A DNA stretch of 52,454 nt from CAKTOF01 sp964523945. GTDB lineage: Bacteria > Bacillota > Clostridia > Oscillospirales > Oscillospiraceae. The stretch spans positions 1 through 52,454 of the forward strand of contig CAZGBU010000003.1 in the NCBI GenBank assembly GCA_964523945.1, given 5' to 3'. A model generated the notes under the pieces. That model worked only from the letters and a program-made list of their open reading frames with translations, did no database searches and was not told the origin of the DNA. Every line of letters starts with the position of its first letter. The stretch's first letter is position 1. Of the stretch, positions 7,128 to 15,853 are shown piece after piece. Position numbers and translations under genes: made by a program.

Positions 7128-9029
7128 TTATCCGCCCCAGCCCTCCAGATCGTCCAGCCCCATACCGTCGTCCGGATCGGTTGTGCCCGGATCCGTAGTA
7201 CCGGGATCGGTTGTGCCGGGGTCTGTCGTGCCGGGATCCGTGGTACCCGGGTCAGTTGTGCCGGGATCTGTGGTGCCCGGGTCAGTGGTACCGGGATCGG
7301 TCGGTTCCTCAGGCTCTTCCGGTTCCTCCGGCTCGACCGGGTTATACGTGACCTGATAGACCTGATCGCGTTTGATATAGACGCTGTAGGTTTCCTCCGA
7401 TGAGATGAGGTTGCCCTCGGCATCGTATACGTCGCGGTAGGCCATCACATTGTAGCCGGTGTAAGGCGAAACCGTCCGGGAACCGAGCGTGCCGGTATGG
7501 GTCACGCCCTCTTCATCGACCATTGTGACGGTCGAACCGTTGATGGAGATCTCGTTGCCATCCTGATCGACGGTTTTGAACGGTGTGCTCGAAAGGGTGG
7601 TATAGTGCAGATCCACAGTATACTCGTTGTCCTTGACGCCGTAGAAACCGATCTTGACGTAACCGTCCTCGACGACGGCCGTGATCTTCAGCGGGCTGGA
7701 TGTGGAATTCCGGAACTTGTAGTCCAGAGAGCCCCAGTAGACGGTCGCATCCATGCCCATCGGGACGTAGGTGACGACATACATATGCTCTGTCCGCTCA
7801 ACAACCTCCAGGTTGGCCAGAAGTGTGCACATGTAGACCGTAGAGGTTACCTGGCAGACGCCGCCGCCGAGCTGATTCTCCGAGGCACCGCCGGTGGCAT
7901 AGACCGTTGCAGGCAGATAGCCTTTTTCTGCGGTGCGCTCGCCGACGACATCGTTGAACGAAAACACCTCGTCGGGGTTGAGAATCGTACCGTTGATTGC
8001 CTCACAGGCAAGTTCAAGATTGTTGGTGCGCGCAGCAATGGCTGTGTGCGGAGATTCATAGTAGGCCAGCTCCGTGCCGAACATCTCCTGCTCGAGCTCA
8101 GCCGCAGTGACCTCCGGCTCAATGGTGCCGAATGGAATCTGAACGGTTTCACCGTCCTCTGCCAGCGCGAGCTGCTGCCGGGCTGCTTCAAGGTCAAAGC
8201 CGTAGCCAGCCTGCTCCGGGACGATTTCATGCGCCTCCTCGTCATAGTATGCGTCTACCTTTTCGACGCACATCTCGCGGTAGATTGTGTCGAGGTCCAC
8301 CGCATCGTACGAGACGGTATCATACTCGAATGTGATCGGTGTGAAATCGTTGTTCTGAAATGCGGCGATGACCGTGTCATAGAGCCGATCCGCGTCGAGC
8401 GAGCGGCCCTCTGTCCCGACGACGATCGAGATATAGCCGGCTTCCTCATCGACGGTAACGGCCGATTCTGTCCGTTCAGAGGCAATCTCGGCGGCCGCCT
8501 CGTCGATGATCTGGCGGATATAGTCGGTGTCGATGCTCAGACTGGTTTCAAGCTCGATATAGTGTTCGGTACGCTCCGCCTCGCGATAAGCGCTGGCGAT
8601 CTGGAACACGTTCCCGTCGCGGCCATAGGCCCACGCCTCATCAATGGCGCCGTCGGTGTCGAGCGCCACCTTGGTCTGCTCCGGTGTGAACGAGAGCGTA
8701 CGGTCTTCCAGCTCAACGACCAGCGTTTGTGTGCCGTACGTCTCATTGACCGCTTCATTGACGGCGTCGGTCGCCTCAAGCTTGGTCATCCCGCCGACGT
8801 TGACGCCGGCGACATAGACATTCGGGAAGATGTATTCATAGTTTGCGATCGAGGCGCAGTAAACATAAAACCCGGCGAATCCCGCAATCAATACGCCCAC
8901 AACCGCCGCAGTGATGATAATCGCTGTTTTTTTCTTGCTCTTTTTGGTGCCTTTTTGTGTGGCGGCCGGCTTTTTGCCGGCTGGCTTGGAGGAAGCAGAA
9001 CCTCCCGCCTGGAATTTTCCCTTACTGAT
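7128..9029 (-). CDS. VanW-family cell-wall protein, membrane-anchored, with DPGTT repeat tail and non-canonical start
   Basis: Domains in order: a Lys/Ala-rich cytoplasmic stub, one membrane segment (about residues 34-60), a long extracellular region of the YoaR/peptidoglycan-binding type, the VanW domain (about 335-450; FSFNDVVGERTAEKGY and GGGVCQVTSTVY), then a Glu/Pro stretch, eight DPGTT repeats and an acidic tail. The family acts at the cell wall; the exact reaction is unknown. The first GTG (8900) lies inside the membrane segment, so it cannot be the start. The frame extends upstream to an ATC at 9029, placed eight bases after GGAG and encoding ISKGKF where MSKGKF would be expected. No ATG, GTG or TTG exists in between. 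Confidence 0.85.
   Translation of the reverse strand: MSKGKFQAGGSASSKPAGKKPAATQKGTKKSKKKTAIIITAAVVGVLIAGFAGFYVYCASIANYEYIFPNVYVAGVNVGGMTKLEATDAVNEAVNETYGTQTLVVELEDRTLSFTPEQTKVALDTDGAIDEAWAYGRDGNVFQIASAYREAERTEHYIELETSLSIDTDYIRQIIDEAAAEIASERTESAVTVDEEAGYISIVVGTEGRSLDADRLYDTVIAAFQNNDFTPITFEYDTVSYDAVDLDTIYREMCVEKVDAYYDEEAHEIVPEQAGYGFDLEAARQQLALAEDGETVQIPFGTIEPEVTAAELEQEMFGTELAYYESPHTAIAARTNNLELACEAINGTILNPDEVFSFNDVVGERTAEKGYLPATVYATGGASENQLGGGVCQVTSTVYMCTLLANLEVVERTEHMYVVTYVPMGMDATVYWGSLDYKFRNSTSSPLKITAVVEDGYVKIGFYGVKDNEYTVDLHYTTLSSTPFKTVDQDGNEISINGSTVTMVDEEGVTHTGTLGSRTVSPYTGYNVMAYRDVYDAEGNLISSEETYSVYIKRDQVYQVTYNPVEPEEPEEPEEPTDPGTTDPGTTDPGTTDPGTTDPGTTDPGTTDPGTTDPGTTDPDDGMGLDDLEGWGG
7179..7298 (-). 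repeat. 15-bp tandem repeat encoding eight DPGTT units
   Basis: Eight 15-base units encode Asp-Pro-Gly-Thr-Thr near the C-terminus of the VanW-type protein. Third positions vary between units, so selection seems to act on the peptide, probably a flexible wall-spanning spacer. Copy number is prone to slippage. Confidence 0.9.
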
Positions 9030-9101
9030 GGTAATCGCTCCTATCTTTTACCAGCCCCGAAGGACGCTCAAATCCATATCTTGATTGCCTCTGCGTGAAC
9101 C

Positions 9102-9131
9102 ATTATAGACGAAAGCGCACAGCGATAGCAA
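9102..9131 (-). promoter_or_regulatory. Promoter of the VanW-type gene
   Basis: On the minus strand TTGCTA, an 18-base spacer and consensus TATAAT (plus-strand 9102-9107) lie about 70 bases upstream of the inferred start. Confidence 0.6.
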
Positions 9132-9163
9132 GAACAAAACCGTAACTTTATATTACAATTTCA

Positions 9164-12100
9164 TTAAATTTCCGTACATTCGGTTGCACGAAGCTGGGCG
9201 AATTTTGCAACGGCCAGCTTCGCGAGCCGGAGCGGATCGTCGCCCGATCGCAGCCGCAGCGTCAGTGTCGGCTCGCTGCCGGCGGAGAACAGAATGCGGC
9301 CTTTCAGGGACTCGTCCGCGCACAGGGCCGAGACAGCCTGCAGGTCAAGCGCACGCAGGGTGAACAGAATGCCGGCGTCTTTCTGCGCAATGTCGGGGAT
9401 GCCGGCCGCGGCTGCGTTTGCACGCAGCAGTGCAATGTCGATCAGGTTCATCACGCCGCGCGGTGGGTCGCCGTATCGATCAACGATCTCATCGAGCAGA
9501 TCGTCGGCGTCGGCCTGCGTGCGCACGGCTGCCATGCGGCGGTACAGGTCCATGCGCTGCTCGCCGGAGGCGACATAGCTTTTTGGAATGCTTGCGCTGA
9601 CAGAGAGGTCGGCCGTGCACTCGCGCGCCGTATCAGGTACGTGTTCCTGCTGCTCGAGAACGGCCTCCTCCAGCAGCTTCAGATACATATCGTAGCCGAC
9701 GGAGAGCATATGCCCGGACTGCTCTGCGCCGAGGATATTGCCGGCGCCGCGGATTTCAAGATCGCGCATCGCAATCTTGAAGCCGGAGCCGAATTCGGCG
9801 TATTCCCTTATGGCGGTCAGCCGCTTCTCGGCAACCTCCGAGAGCACCTTGCCGCGCCGGAACGTGAGATAGGCAAATGCATGCCGGCTCGACCGGCCAA
9901 CGCGTCCGCGCAGCTGGTGCAGCTGGGAGAGGCCAAAGCGGTCGGCATCCTCGATGATCAGCGTGTTGACGTTCGGGATATCGATACCGGTCTCAATGAT
10001 GGTTGTACAGACCAGAATCTGCACCTCTCCGTCTGACATGCGCTGCATCACATCACTGACCTGATCCTCGTGCATCTGCCCGTGGATGACAGCGACCTCT
10101 GCGTCCGGCAGGCGCTGGCGGATGCGCCACGCGCACTGCTCGATCGTCTCAACCCGGTTGTGCAGGTAGTAGACCTGGCCGCCGCGGGAAAGCTCGCGCC
10201 GCATTGCGTCGTCGAGTATTCGGTCATCATGCTCGAGCACAAACGTCTGCACCGGATAGCGGTCGCCGGGCGGTTCCTCGATTGTCGACATGTCGCGGAT
10301 GCCGGAGAGCGCCATATTCAATGTGCGCGGGATCGGCGTAGCCGAGAGCGTCAGCACGTCGACGCCGTGTGCAAGCTCCTTGAGCTTTTCCTTGTGCGTC
10401 ACGCCGAAGCGCTGCTCCTCGTCGATGATTAGAAGTCCCAGATCCTTGAAACGGATGCTGCTCTGCAGCAGCTTGTGTGTGCCGACAATCAGGTCGATTC
10501 CGCCGTCCGCCAGGCGGCGGAGCGTCTCGCGCTGCTGCGCAGACGTGCGGAAGCGGGAGAGCACGTCGATGCTGACCGGGAAGCCGGAAAAGCGGCGCAC
10601 ACAGGTGAGATAGTGCTGCTGCGCAAGGACAGTGGTCGGTACCAGAATGGCGACCTGCTTCCCGTCGAGAATGGCTTTCATCGCGGCGCGCAGCGCCACC
10701 TCGGTTTTCCCAAAGCCGACGTCGCCGCACAGCAGGCGGTGCATTGGTGTGGAAGATTCCATGTCGGATTTGATCTCGGCGATGCAGCGGAGCTGGTCGT
10801 CGGTCTCGGGATATTCGAAGTTCTCCTCAAACTCCTGCTGCCACGGTGAATCGGGTGAGAATGCGTAACCCGGCAGGCGCTTTCGTGCAGCATACAGCCG
10901 GATCAGCCCCTCGGCCAGCTCCTTGACGGCGGCTTTCGCGCGCGACTTCGATTTCTGCCACGCGTCGCCTGAGAGCTTGTTCAGCCGCACTGTCGTATCC
11001 TCTGCCGCCCCGATGTATTTGCTGATGAGGTCGAGCTGCGTGGCCGGGACATAGAGCACGTCTGTACCCTGGTAGGCAATCTTCACATAATCCTTTATGA
11101 CGCCGCCCACTTTCATTTGTTCCATCGAAACATAGCGGCCGATGCCGTGCAGCTCGTGGACGACGAGATCACCCGGCGAAAGGTCGGCGAAGCTCGTAAG
11201 CTTCTGCCGGTTGGTTGCGCCGCGCCGCGATGCGCGTGCACGCCGGCGCTGTGGTGCGGCAATCTGTCCCTCGGTCAGGATGGCGACGTGCTGTGAAGGG
11301 TATTCCATTCCGTTTGGCAGCGCACCCTCGGTCAGAAGAATCTGCCCCGGCTCAGGTAGTGCCTTGGCATCGGCAGAAAAATGCACCTCGCCAATGCCGC
11401 GGTCTGCAAGCATCTGCTGCAGAATCTCGGCTCGCCGCCGGTTGCCGCACAGCACCAGCGTCCGGAATCCGCTTCGCTGATAGTGTTCCAGGTCGTCGGC
11501 TGCCGTATCCATGCTCCCGCCGTATGACGGAAGTTGTTTGGCCGGGACGGAGAGCAGCTCATGCGGAGCGATCACGTCCGGGAAACCGGACGAAAGAAAA
11601 TTTTCCATCATGACGATGGAGCGGCCGCGCAGCGCGGTACAGAACGGCTCGAAACCACGGAAGAAATCACACAGCTCACCGGCAAGTGTGCCGGTTTCGA
11701 GCAGGCTGTCAAGCGACAGACCAAACGATTCCTCCCGGGCGCGCGCGGCGCGTGCCACTGCACCAAAATCGCAGAAGACGACAATGGCCTCGTCCGGAAT
11801 ATAATCCGCCGCACAAGCTTCATCGGGGTAGATCAGGCTCATGTACCGGTCGGCGGCGGGGAACGAAACGCCGTTTTCAAGCTTTTCCAAATCAGCTGAA
11901 AGCGTATGCAGCAGCGACTCGTTCGGCGTTTTGCGCCGCTTCTGACGCGCGATCAGTGCGCGGAGCGCCTCACACAGACCGGCTGTGCCGCCCGGATGGA
12001 GCTGCGGCAGCGTCTCGGCGACAGGCAGCAGACGCACCTCCTCTGCGTTTTCCGTGCGGCGCTGCGAGGCGGGGTCAAACCAGCCCATTGCGTCGATCTC

Positions 12101-12691
12101 ATCGCCGAAGAACTCCAGCCGGACCGGCTGTTCCGCCGCCGGGGAAAACACGTCGAGAATGCCGCCACGCAGTGCAAACTGCCCTGCGCCCTCGACCAGA
12201 GAGCTGCGGGTATAGCCTGCTCGCACGAGCCGGCTGGCGAGTGCATCGGGCGAAATGGTCATGCCGGGACGGAGCGTCTCGCTTGCATCCAGCAGCATCT
12301 GCTTCGGCATTGTGCGCAGCGCGAGCGCTTCGTAGGAGGCGACGAGCACGTCCGCCTGGCCGCGCGCGAGCCGGTCAAGCAGAGACAGCCGCCGCTGTTC
12401 CCACTCGCATGAGACGCCGGCGGCGTCGTAGAGTGTCAGCTCGCGCGACGGCAGAAGCGCCGGCGTCTTTCCGAGAAATGCCGCAAACTCGCGCTGCGTA
12501 CGCTGCGCCGCGAGGTCATCCTGACAGATCGCTACGACCGGCCGTCCGGCCGCGCGGTGGAGCGCCGCGCAAAAATGCGCCCGGTGGATCGGCGCAAGGC
12601 CGGACAGGCAGACCGGCTCCCGTCCGGCTGCCCGGCGCAGCAGTGCCGAAAACTCCGGCATCTGCGCAAGCACGGCATCGAGCAGCTGCAT
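9164..12691 (-). CDS. mfd: Transcription-repair coupling factor
   Basis: Mfd removes stalled RNA polymerase at DNA lesions and recruits the UvrAB repair machinery. The 1175-residue length is normal. The order is the N-terminal UvrB-like part, the RNA polymerase interaction domain (near residues 490-570, DLVVHELHGIGRY), then the SF2 translocase with Walker A GDVGFGKT near residue 657 and the DEEQ box near 757, and helicase motifs GLSQLHQLRGRVGR. The C-terminal regulatory domain closes the protein. The ATG at 12691 follows GAGGAGGTACC at ideal spacing. It is the last gene of prs-pth-mfd, the order also known in Bacillus. Confidence 0.97.
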   Translation of the reverse strand: MQLLDAVLAQMPEFSALLRRAAGREPVCLSGLAPIHRAHFCAALHRAAGRPVVAICQDDLAAQRTQREFAAFLGKTPALLPSRELTLYDAAGVSCEWEQRRLSLLDRLARGQADVLVASYEALALRTMPKQMLLDASETLRPGMTISPDALASRLVRAGYTRSSLVEGAGQFALRGGILDVFSPAAEQPVRLEFFGDEIDAMGWFDPASQRRTENAEEVRLLPVAETLPQLHPGGTAGLCEALRALIARQKRRKTPNESLLHTLSADLEKLENGVSFPAADRYMSLIYPDEACAADYIPDEAIVVFCDFGAVARAARAREESFGLSLDSLLETGTLAGELCDFFRGFEPFCTALRGRSIVMMENFLSSGFPDVIAPHELLSVPAKQLPSYGGSMDTAADDLEHYQRSGFRTLVLCGNRRRAEILQQMLADRGIGEVHFSADAKALPEPGQILLTEGALPNGMEYPSQHVAILTEGQIAAPQRRRARASRRGATNRQKLTSFADLSPGDLVVHELHGIGRYVSMEQMKVGGVIKDYVKIAYQGTDVLYVPATQLDLISKYIGAAEDTTVRLNKLSGDAWQKSKSRAKAAVKELAEGLIRLYAARKRLPGYAFSPDSPWQQEFEENFEYPETDDQLRCIAEIKSDMESSTPMHRLLCGDVGFGKTEVALRAAMKAILDGKQVAILVPTTVLAQQHYLTCVRRFSGFPVSIDVLSRFRTSAQQRETLRRLADGGIDLIVGTHKLLQSSIRFKDLGLLIIDEEQRFGVTHKEKLKELAHGVDVLTLSATPIPRTLNMALSGIRDMSTIEEPPGDRYPVQTFVLEHDDRILDDAMRRELSRGGQVYYLHNRVETIEQCAWRIRQRLPDAEVAVIHGQMHEDQVSDVMQRMSDGEVQILVCTTIIETGIDIPNVNTLIIEDADRFGLSQLHQLRGRVGRSSRHAFAYLTFRRGKVLSEVAEKRLTAIREYAEFGSGFKIAMRDLEIRGAGNILGAEQSGHMLSVGYDMYLKLLEEAVLEQQEHVPDTARECTADLSVSASIPKSYVASGEQRMDLYRRMAAVRTQADADDLLDEIVDRYGDPPRGVMNLIDIALLRANAAAAGIPDIAQKDAGILFTLRALDLQAVSALCADESLKGRILFSAGSEPTLTLRLRSGDDPLRLAKLAVAKFAQLRATECTEI

Positions 12692-12780
12692 GAAAGGTAC
12701 CTCCTCATGGAATAGAAAAAATTACCATCTATAGACGGCACGACGGACGGGAAAACAAGTCCCCGTCCCTGTGTAGAGCG

Positions 12781-13374
12781 TTATTTTTTGGTATTAAACC
12801 GGCTGGCCGCATGCTCATAGCCGTGCTCGATGTAGTCGAGCACGGCCTCGGCGGCATGGTCAATGGCCGGATCAAGCAGCTTTTTCTCCTGTGCGGAGAA
12901 CGTCGAAAGCACCCACGCGGCCAGATCATAGTCCGGATGCGGCTTGGCGCCGACACCGATTTTAACGCGGGGGAAAGCGTCGCTGCCAAGCGCACCGATG
13001 ATCGACTTGACGCCATTGTGCCCGCCGGCGGAGCCGCTCGCGCGGATGCGCAGACGGCCCGGCCCGAGCGAAATGTCGTCAAACAGAACAATCACGCGCT
13101 CGGGCGGCAGCTTATAGAAGTGGGCGGCCTGGCTGACGGCTAGGCCGGACAGGTTCATCATCGTCTCCGGTTTGAGCAGGTAGAGCTTCTGCCCGCCGGC
13201 GGCGGCAGGGCAGCCAATCCCACGGAATTTTGCACGGTTCGGCCGGACACCAAGCGAATCGGCCAGCCGGTCGAGCGCCAGAAAGCCGATGTTGTGCCGT
13301 GTGGCGGCATATTGCCTGCCGGGGTTGCCCAGACCGACGATCAGCCAGTCACAGGCCGACTTGGAAAAAATCAT
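12781..13374 (-). CDS. pth: Peptidyl-tRNA hydrolase
   Basis: Pth frees tRNA from peptidyl-tRNA that drops off the ribosome. The 197-residue protein has the signature LIVGLGNPGRQYAATRHNIGF (shown here in part: GLGNPG at 14-19, catalytic His27), MMNLSG, and FDDISLGPGRLRIRASGSAGGHNG. The start chosen is the ATG at 13374, four bases after the prs stop (TGATCCAATG). No Shine-Dalgarno is visible, so translation probably depends on ribosomes finishing prs. The mfd start follows 89 bases after its stop, consistent with one operon. Confidence 0.95.
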   Translation of the reverse strand: MIFSKSACDWLIVGLGNPGRQYAATRHNIGFLALDRLADSLGVRPNRAKFRGIGCPAAAGGQKLYLLKPETMMNLSGLAVSQAAHFYKLPPERVIVLFDDISLGPGRLRIRASGSAGGHNGVKSIIGALGSDAFPRVKIGVGAKPHPDYDLAAWVLSTFSAQEKKLLDPAIDHAAEAVLDYIEHGYEHAASRFNTKK

Positions 13375-13378
13375 TGGA

Positions 13379-14338
13379 TCAGAACAGCGAGGAGATCGAG
13401 ACTTCCTCGTAGATGCGGGCAATGGCTTCAGCAAACATCGGCGCGACGTCGAGCCGGTGAATCTTGCCGGGTGTGTAGCCTTCGGGCTCGGGAATCGTAT
13501 TGGTGAGCATCAGCTCCTCGAGGCAGCTGTTTTCGATTCGCTCAATGGCAGGGCCGGAGAGCACGCCGTGCGTTGCGCACGCATAGACCTTGCTCGCGCT
13601 GCCGATCTCCACGACAGCCTTGGCTGCATTGCACAGCGAGCCGGCGGTGTCGACCATATCGTCAAAGAGAATGCATTCGCGGCCGGCGACGTCGCCGATG
13701 ACGTTCATGACCTCGCAGGAGTTGGCCTTCGGACGGCGCTTGTCGACGATGGCCAGACTCATGCCCAGCTTCTGTGCGAAGGCGCGTGCACGCGCAACAG
13801 AGCCAACATCCGGCGAAACGACAACCATGTCGCCGCGCACATCTGCCGGGAACTTCTTGCTGTAGTATTTGACAAAGACCGGATTGCCGAGCAGGTTGTC
13901 GACCGGGATGTCGAAGAAGCCCTGAATCTGAGAGGCATGCAGATCCATGGTCAAGACGCGGTCGGCGCCGGCGGCAGTGATGAGGTTGGCGACGAGCTTG
14001 GCCGAGATCGGGTCGCGCGCCTTGGCCTTGCGGTCCTGGCGGGCATAGCCATAGTAGGGGATAACGGCGGTGATGCGTCCCGCGGAGGCGCGCTTGAACG
14101 CGTCGATCATGACGAGCAGCTCCATCAGATGGTCGTTGACGGGCTTGCAGGTGGACTGCACCACGAACACGTCCGCGCCGCGCACAGTCTCGTTGATGGA
14201 GACGGAGACCTCTCCGTCAGCGAACTCGGTGACCGCGCTCTCGCCGAGCTTGTTGCCAAGCTCCTTGCAGATGCCCTGCGCAAAAGCGGGGCTGGCGTTG
14301 GCGGTAAAGACCTTGACTTCCTTGCCATGTGCAATCAT
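13379..14338 (-). CDS. prs: Ribose-phosphate pyrophosphokinase
   Basis: PRPP synthetase makes 5-phosphoribosyl 1-pyrophosphate from ribose 5-phosphate and ATP, feeding purine, pyrimidine, histidine and NAD synthesis. The 319-residue protein matches class I enzymes: PYYGYARQDRK, the metal-binding DLHASQIQGFF region and the PRPP loop ILFDDMVDTAGSLCNAAK. The ATG at 14338 is preceded by AGAGAGG. A -10-like TATACT (plus-strand 14405-14410) lies about 70 bases upstream, without a convincing -35. It heads the prs-pth-mfd unit and follows the kinase-like gene by 137 bases. Confidence 0.96.
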   Translation of the reverse strand: MIAHGKEVKVFTANASPAFAQGICKELGNKLGESAVTEFADGEVSVSINETVRGADVFVVQSTCKPVNDHLMELLVMIDAFKRASAGRITAVIPYYGYARQDRKAKARDPISAKLVANLITAAGADRVLTMDLHASQIQGFFDIPVDNLLGNPVFVKYYSKKFPADVRGDMVVVSPDVGSVARARAFAQKLGMSLAIVDKRRPKANSCEVMNVIGDVAGRECILFDDMVDTAGSLCNAAKAVVEIGSASKVYACATHGVLSGPAIERIENSCLEELMLTNTIPEPEGYTPGKIHRLDVAPMFAEAIARIYEEVSISSLF

Positions 14339-14475
14339 GGTTGTAACCTCTCTTTGCATATGTAGTGGGCGGCCGGATGGCCGCGGGCGTTTCATACCGC
14401 ATACAGTATACCAAACAGGCGAAAGTTTGTATAGTTGGTTGCGGCAAAAAAAGTGCAGTTTGTGCGCTGTGCGTG

Positions 14476-15534
14476 CTATTTGCCGCGGATTGTACCGTAA
14501 AGCTCTGCCGGCAGCGCGTCGGACAGCTCCACGAGTACTGTGTCAAACCCGCCCGGCAGAATAACGGGCGAGCGCAGAACGCCGCCGCCGGGCTGCGAGA
14601 GGGCAAACGATAATGCGGCCGTCGTGCCCTGGCCGGGACGCGAGTCGAGCATCACGGTTCCGCCGTGCTGTGCCGCAACGGCCTGCGCGATTGGCAGAAC
14701 AAGCCCCAGCCCTGTGCGCGGATCGGCGCCGGCCGGCCGCGCCATGCGGGAAAATGCGCCTGCGAGCGTGGCCGCGTCCATACCTTCGCCGTTGTCAATG
14801 ATACGGACGGCGCAGCGCGTGTCGCTGTATTCGACCTCCATTCGGATTTTGCCGCCTGGCTGCGTGTATTTGAGCGCATTGGAAAACAGGTTCAGCACGC
14901 CGCGCTCGATCCAGTCCGGGTCGATGCAGCCGAATTGTGATACGCTCGGGATCTGGCAGGAGAAGTCGATCCCGGCAGCTCTGCTGAGCGGAGCAAGCCG
15001 TTCGGCAAGCTTGCGGAAGTAGTCGGTCAATTCCGTCTGCGCAAAGCGCATCTGTATCGCGCCGGCCTGGAGATGCTCCACATCGGAGAGATTGCCGACG
15101 GCACGCAGCAGCTGGTAAAAACCGCGGTTGAGAATTGCCATTTGCCGCCGGGCGGACGGGTGATCGAGCTGTTCAAGCTTGGGGAACAGACTGCTTGCTG
15201 TCGCGAACAGATTGGAAAGGGGAAGACGCAGTGTCTGCGCAATGCCGGCCAGTGCACCGCCGACCGGCTGCGCAACAGTGCCCGGCTCCGGCGAGAGCGC
15301 GAACAGATCACCGGCCGAAAAGCGGCGGATCAGCGCCCGATAGCCTGCGCCGCCGGGGCGCAGCGGCAGCGAAAGCGCGCCGTCTCCGTCAAATGCAAGG
15401 TAGCTTGCGCCGCCGTCATCCATCAGCGCGTATACGCACAGGCCCGGCTCGATGCCGAGCGCCGCGGCGCCCGCGTTGGCCAGAAGCACCGTGCCGCTGT
15501 CAACCAGAAAAACCGGCTGTGCCAGACAGGCCAT
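14476..15534 (-). CDS. Histidine-kinase-like protein lacking the phosphoacceptor histidine
   Basis: The protein (352 residues) has an N-terminal PAS-like region and a dimerisation helix pair at about 91-155. It ends with a full HATPase domain: N box NLFSNALKY (215-223), G1 DNGEGMD (247-253) and G2 GLGLVLP (275-281). In the H box, where kinases have HELRTPL, it reads QTLRLPL, so the phosphorylated His is Gln100 (CAG at 15235-15237). It may therefore bind ATP and regulate a partner without autophosphorylating, or it may be degenerate. No response regulator is adjacent and no membrane segment is seen. The stop is TAG. The ATG at 15534 has only a weak ribosome site, so the start is uncertain. Confidence 0.82.
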   Translation of the reverse strand: MACLAQPVFLVDSGTVLLANAGAAALGIEPGLCVYALMDDGGASYLAFDGDGALSLPLRPGGAGYRALIRRFSAGDLFALSPEPGTVAQPVGGALAGIAQTLRLPLSNLFATASSLFPKLEQLDHPSARRQMAILNRGFYQLLRAVGNLSDVEHLQAGAIQMRFAQTELTDYFRKLAERLAPLSRAAGIDFSCQIPSVSQFGCIDPDWIERGVLNLFSNALKYTQPGGKIRMEVEYSDTRCAVRIIDNGEGMDAATLAGAFSRMARPAGADPRTGLGLVLPIAQAVAAQHGGTVMLDSRPGQGTTAALSFALSQPGGGVLRSPVILPGGFDTVLVELSDALPAELYGTIRGK

Positions 15535-15745
15535 CCATTCATTCCGTCAGATCACGATCCATATCACGCGCCCCCTCGTGTCAGTATGCGCAGAAACTGA
15601 GCTGCAGGCCGCGCCAATTCCTTCCGCCCTGAAAGTATCGCTGATGCATTACGCATGTACCTTTTATGATATCTTTATGATAGAGGGCAATGTCGAATTA
15701 TGCAAGTTTTTTGTGGGTTTTCACACGTTTTGTCGAAACTATGGC

Positions 15746-15774
15746 TTCCCAAGTGCGCTGCTGTGCGGTATAAT
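15746..15774 (+). promoter_or_regulatory. Promoter of gapA
   Basis: TTCCCA (15746-15751), a 17-base spacer and consensus TATAAT (15769-15774) lie about 80 bases ahead of the gapA start. The rest of the 319-base gap (15535-15853) is comparatively AT-rich and shows no other recognisable element. Confidence 0.65.
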
Positions 15775-15853
15775 AACCATATCTGACTGCGCGCGTGTGC
15801 GCCGGCGCGGCCGGTGGGCACGGTTCCATACAAGCTGCAAAGGAGCTGCTGAA

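Noticed and set aside
7173..7298. Regular repeats that could be taken for a CRISPR array
   Set aside because: Units are 15 bases, adjacent without spacers, and in frame as DPGTT in a protein.
15452..15853. Upstream extension of GapA by 134 residues
   Set aside because: The extension covers the promoter and ribosome site, and the family starts at MSVKIGINGFGRIGR.
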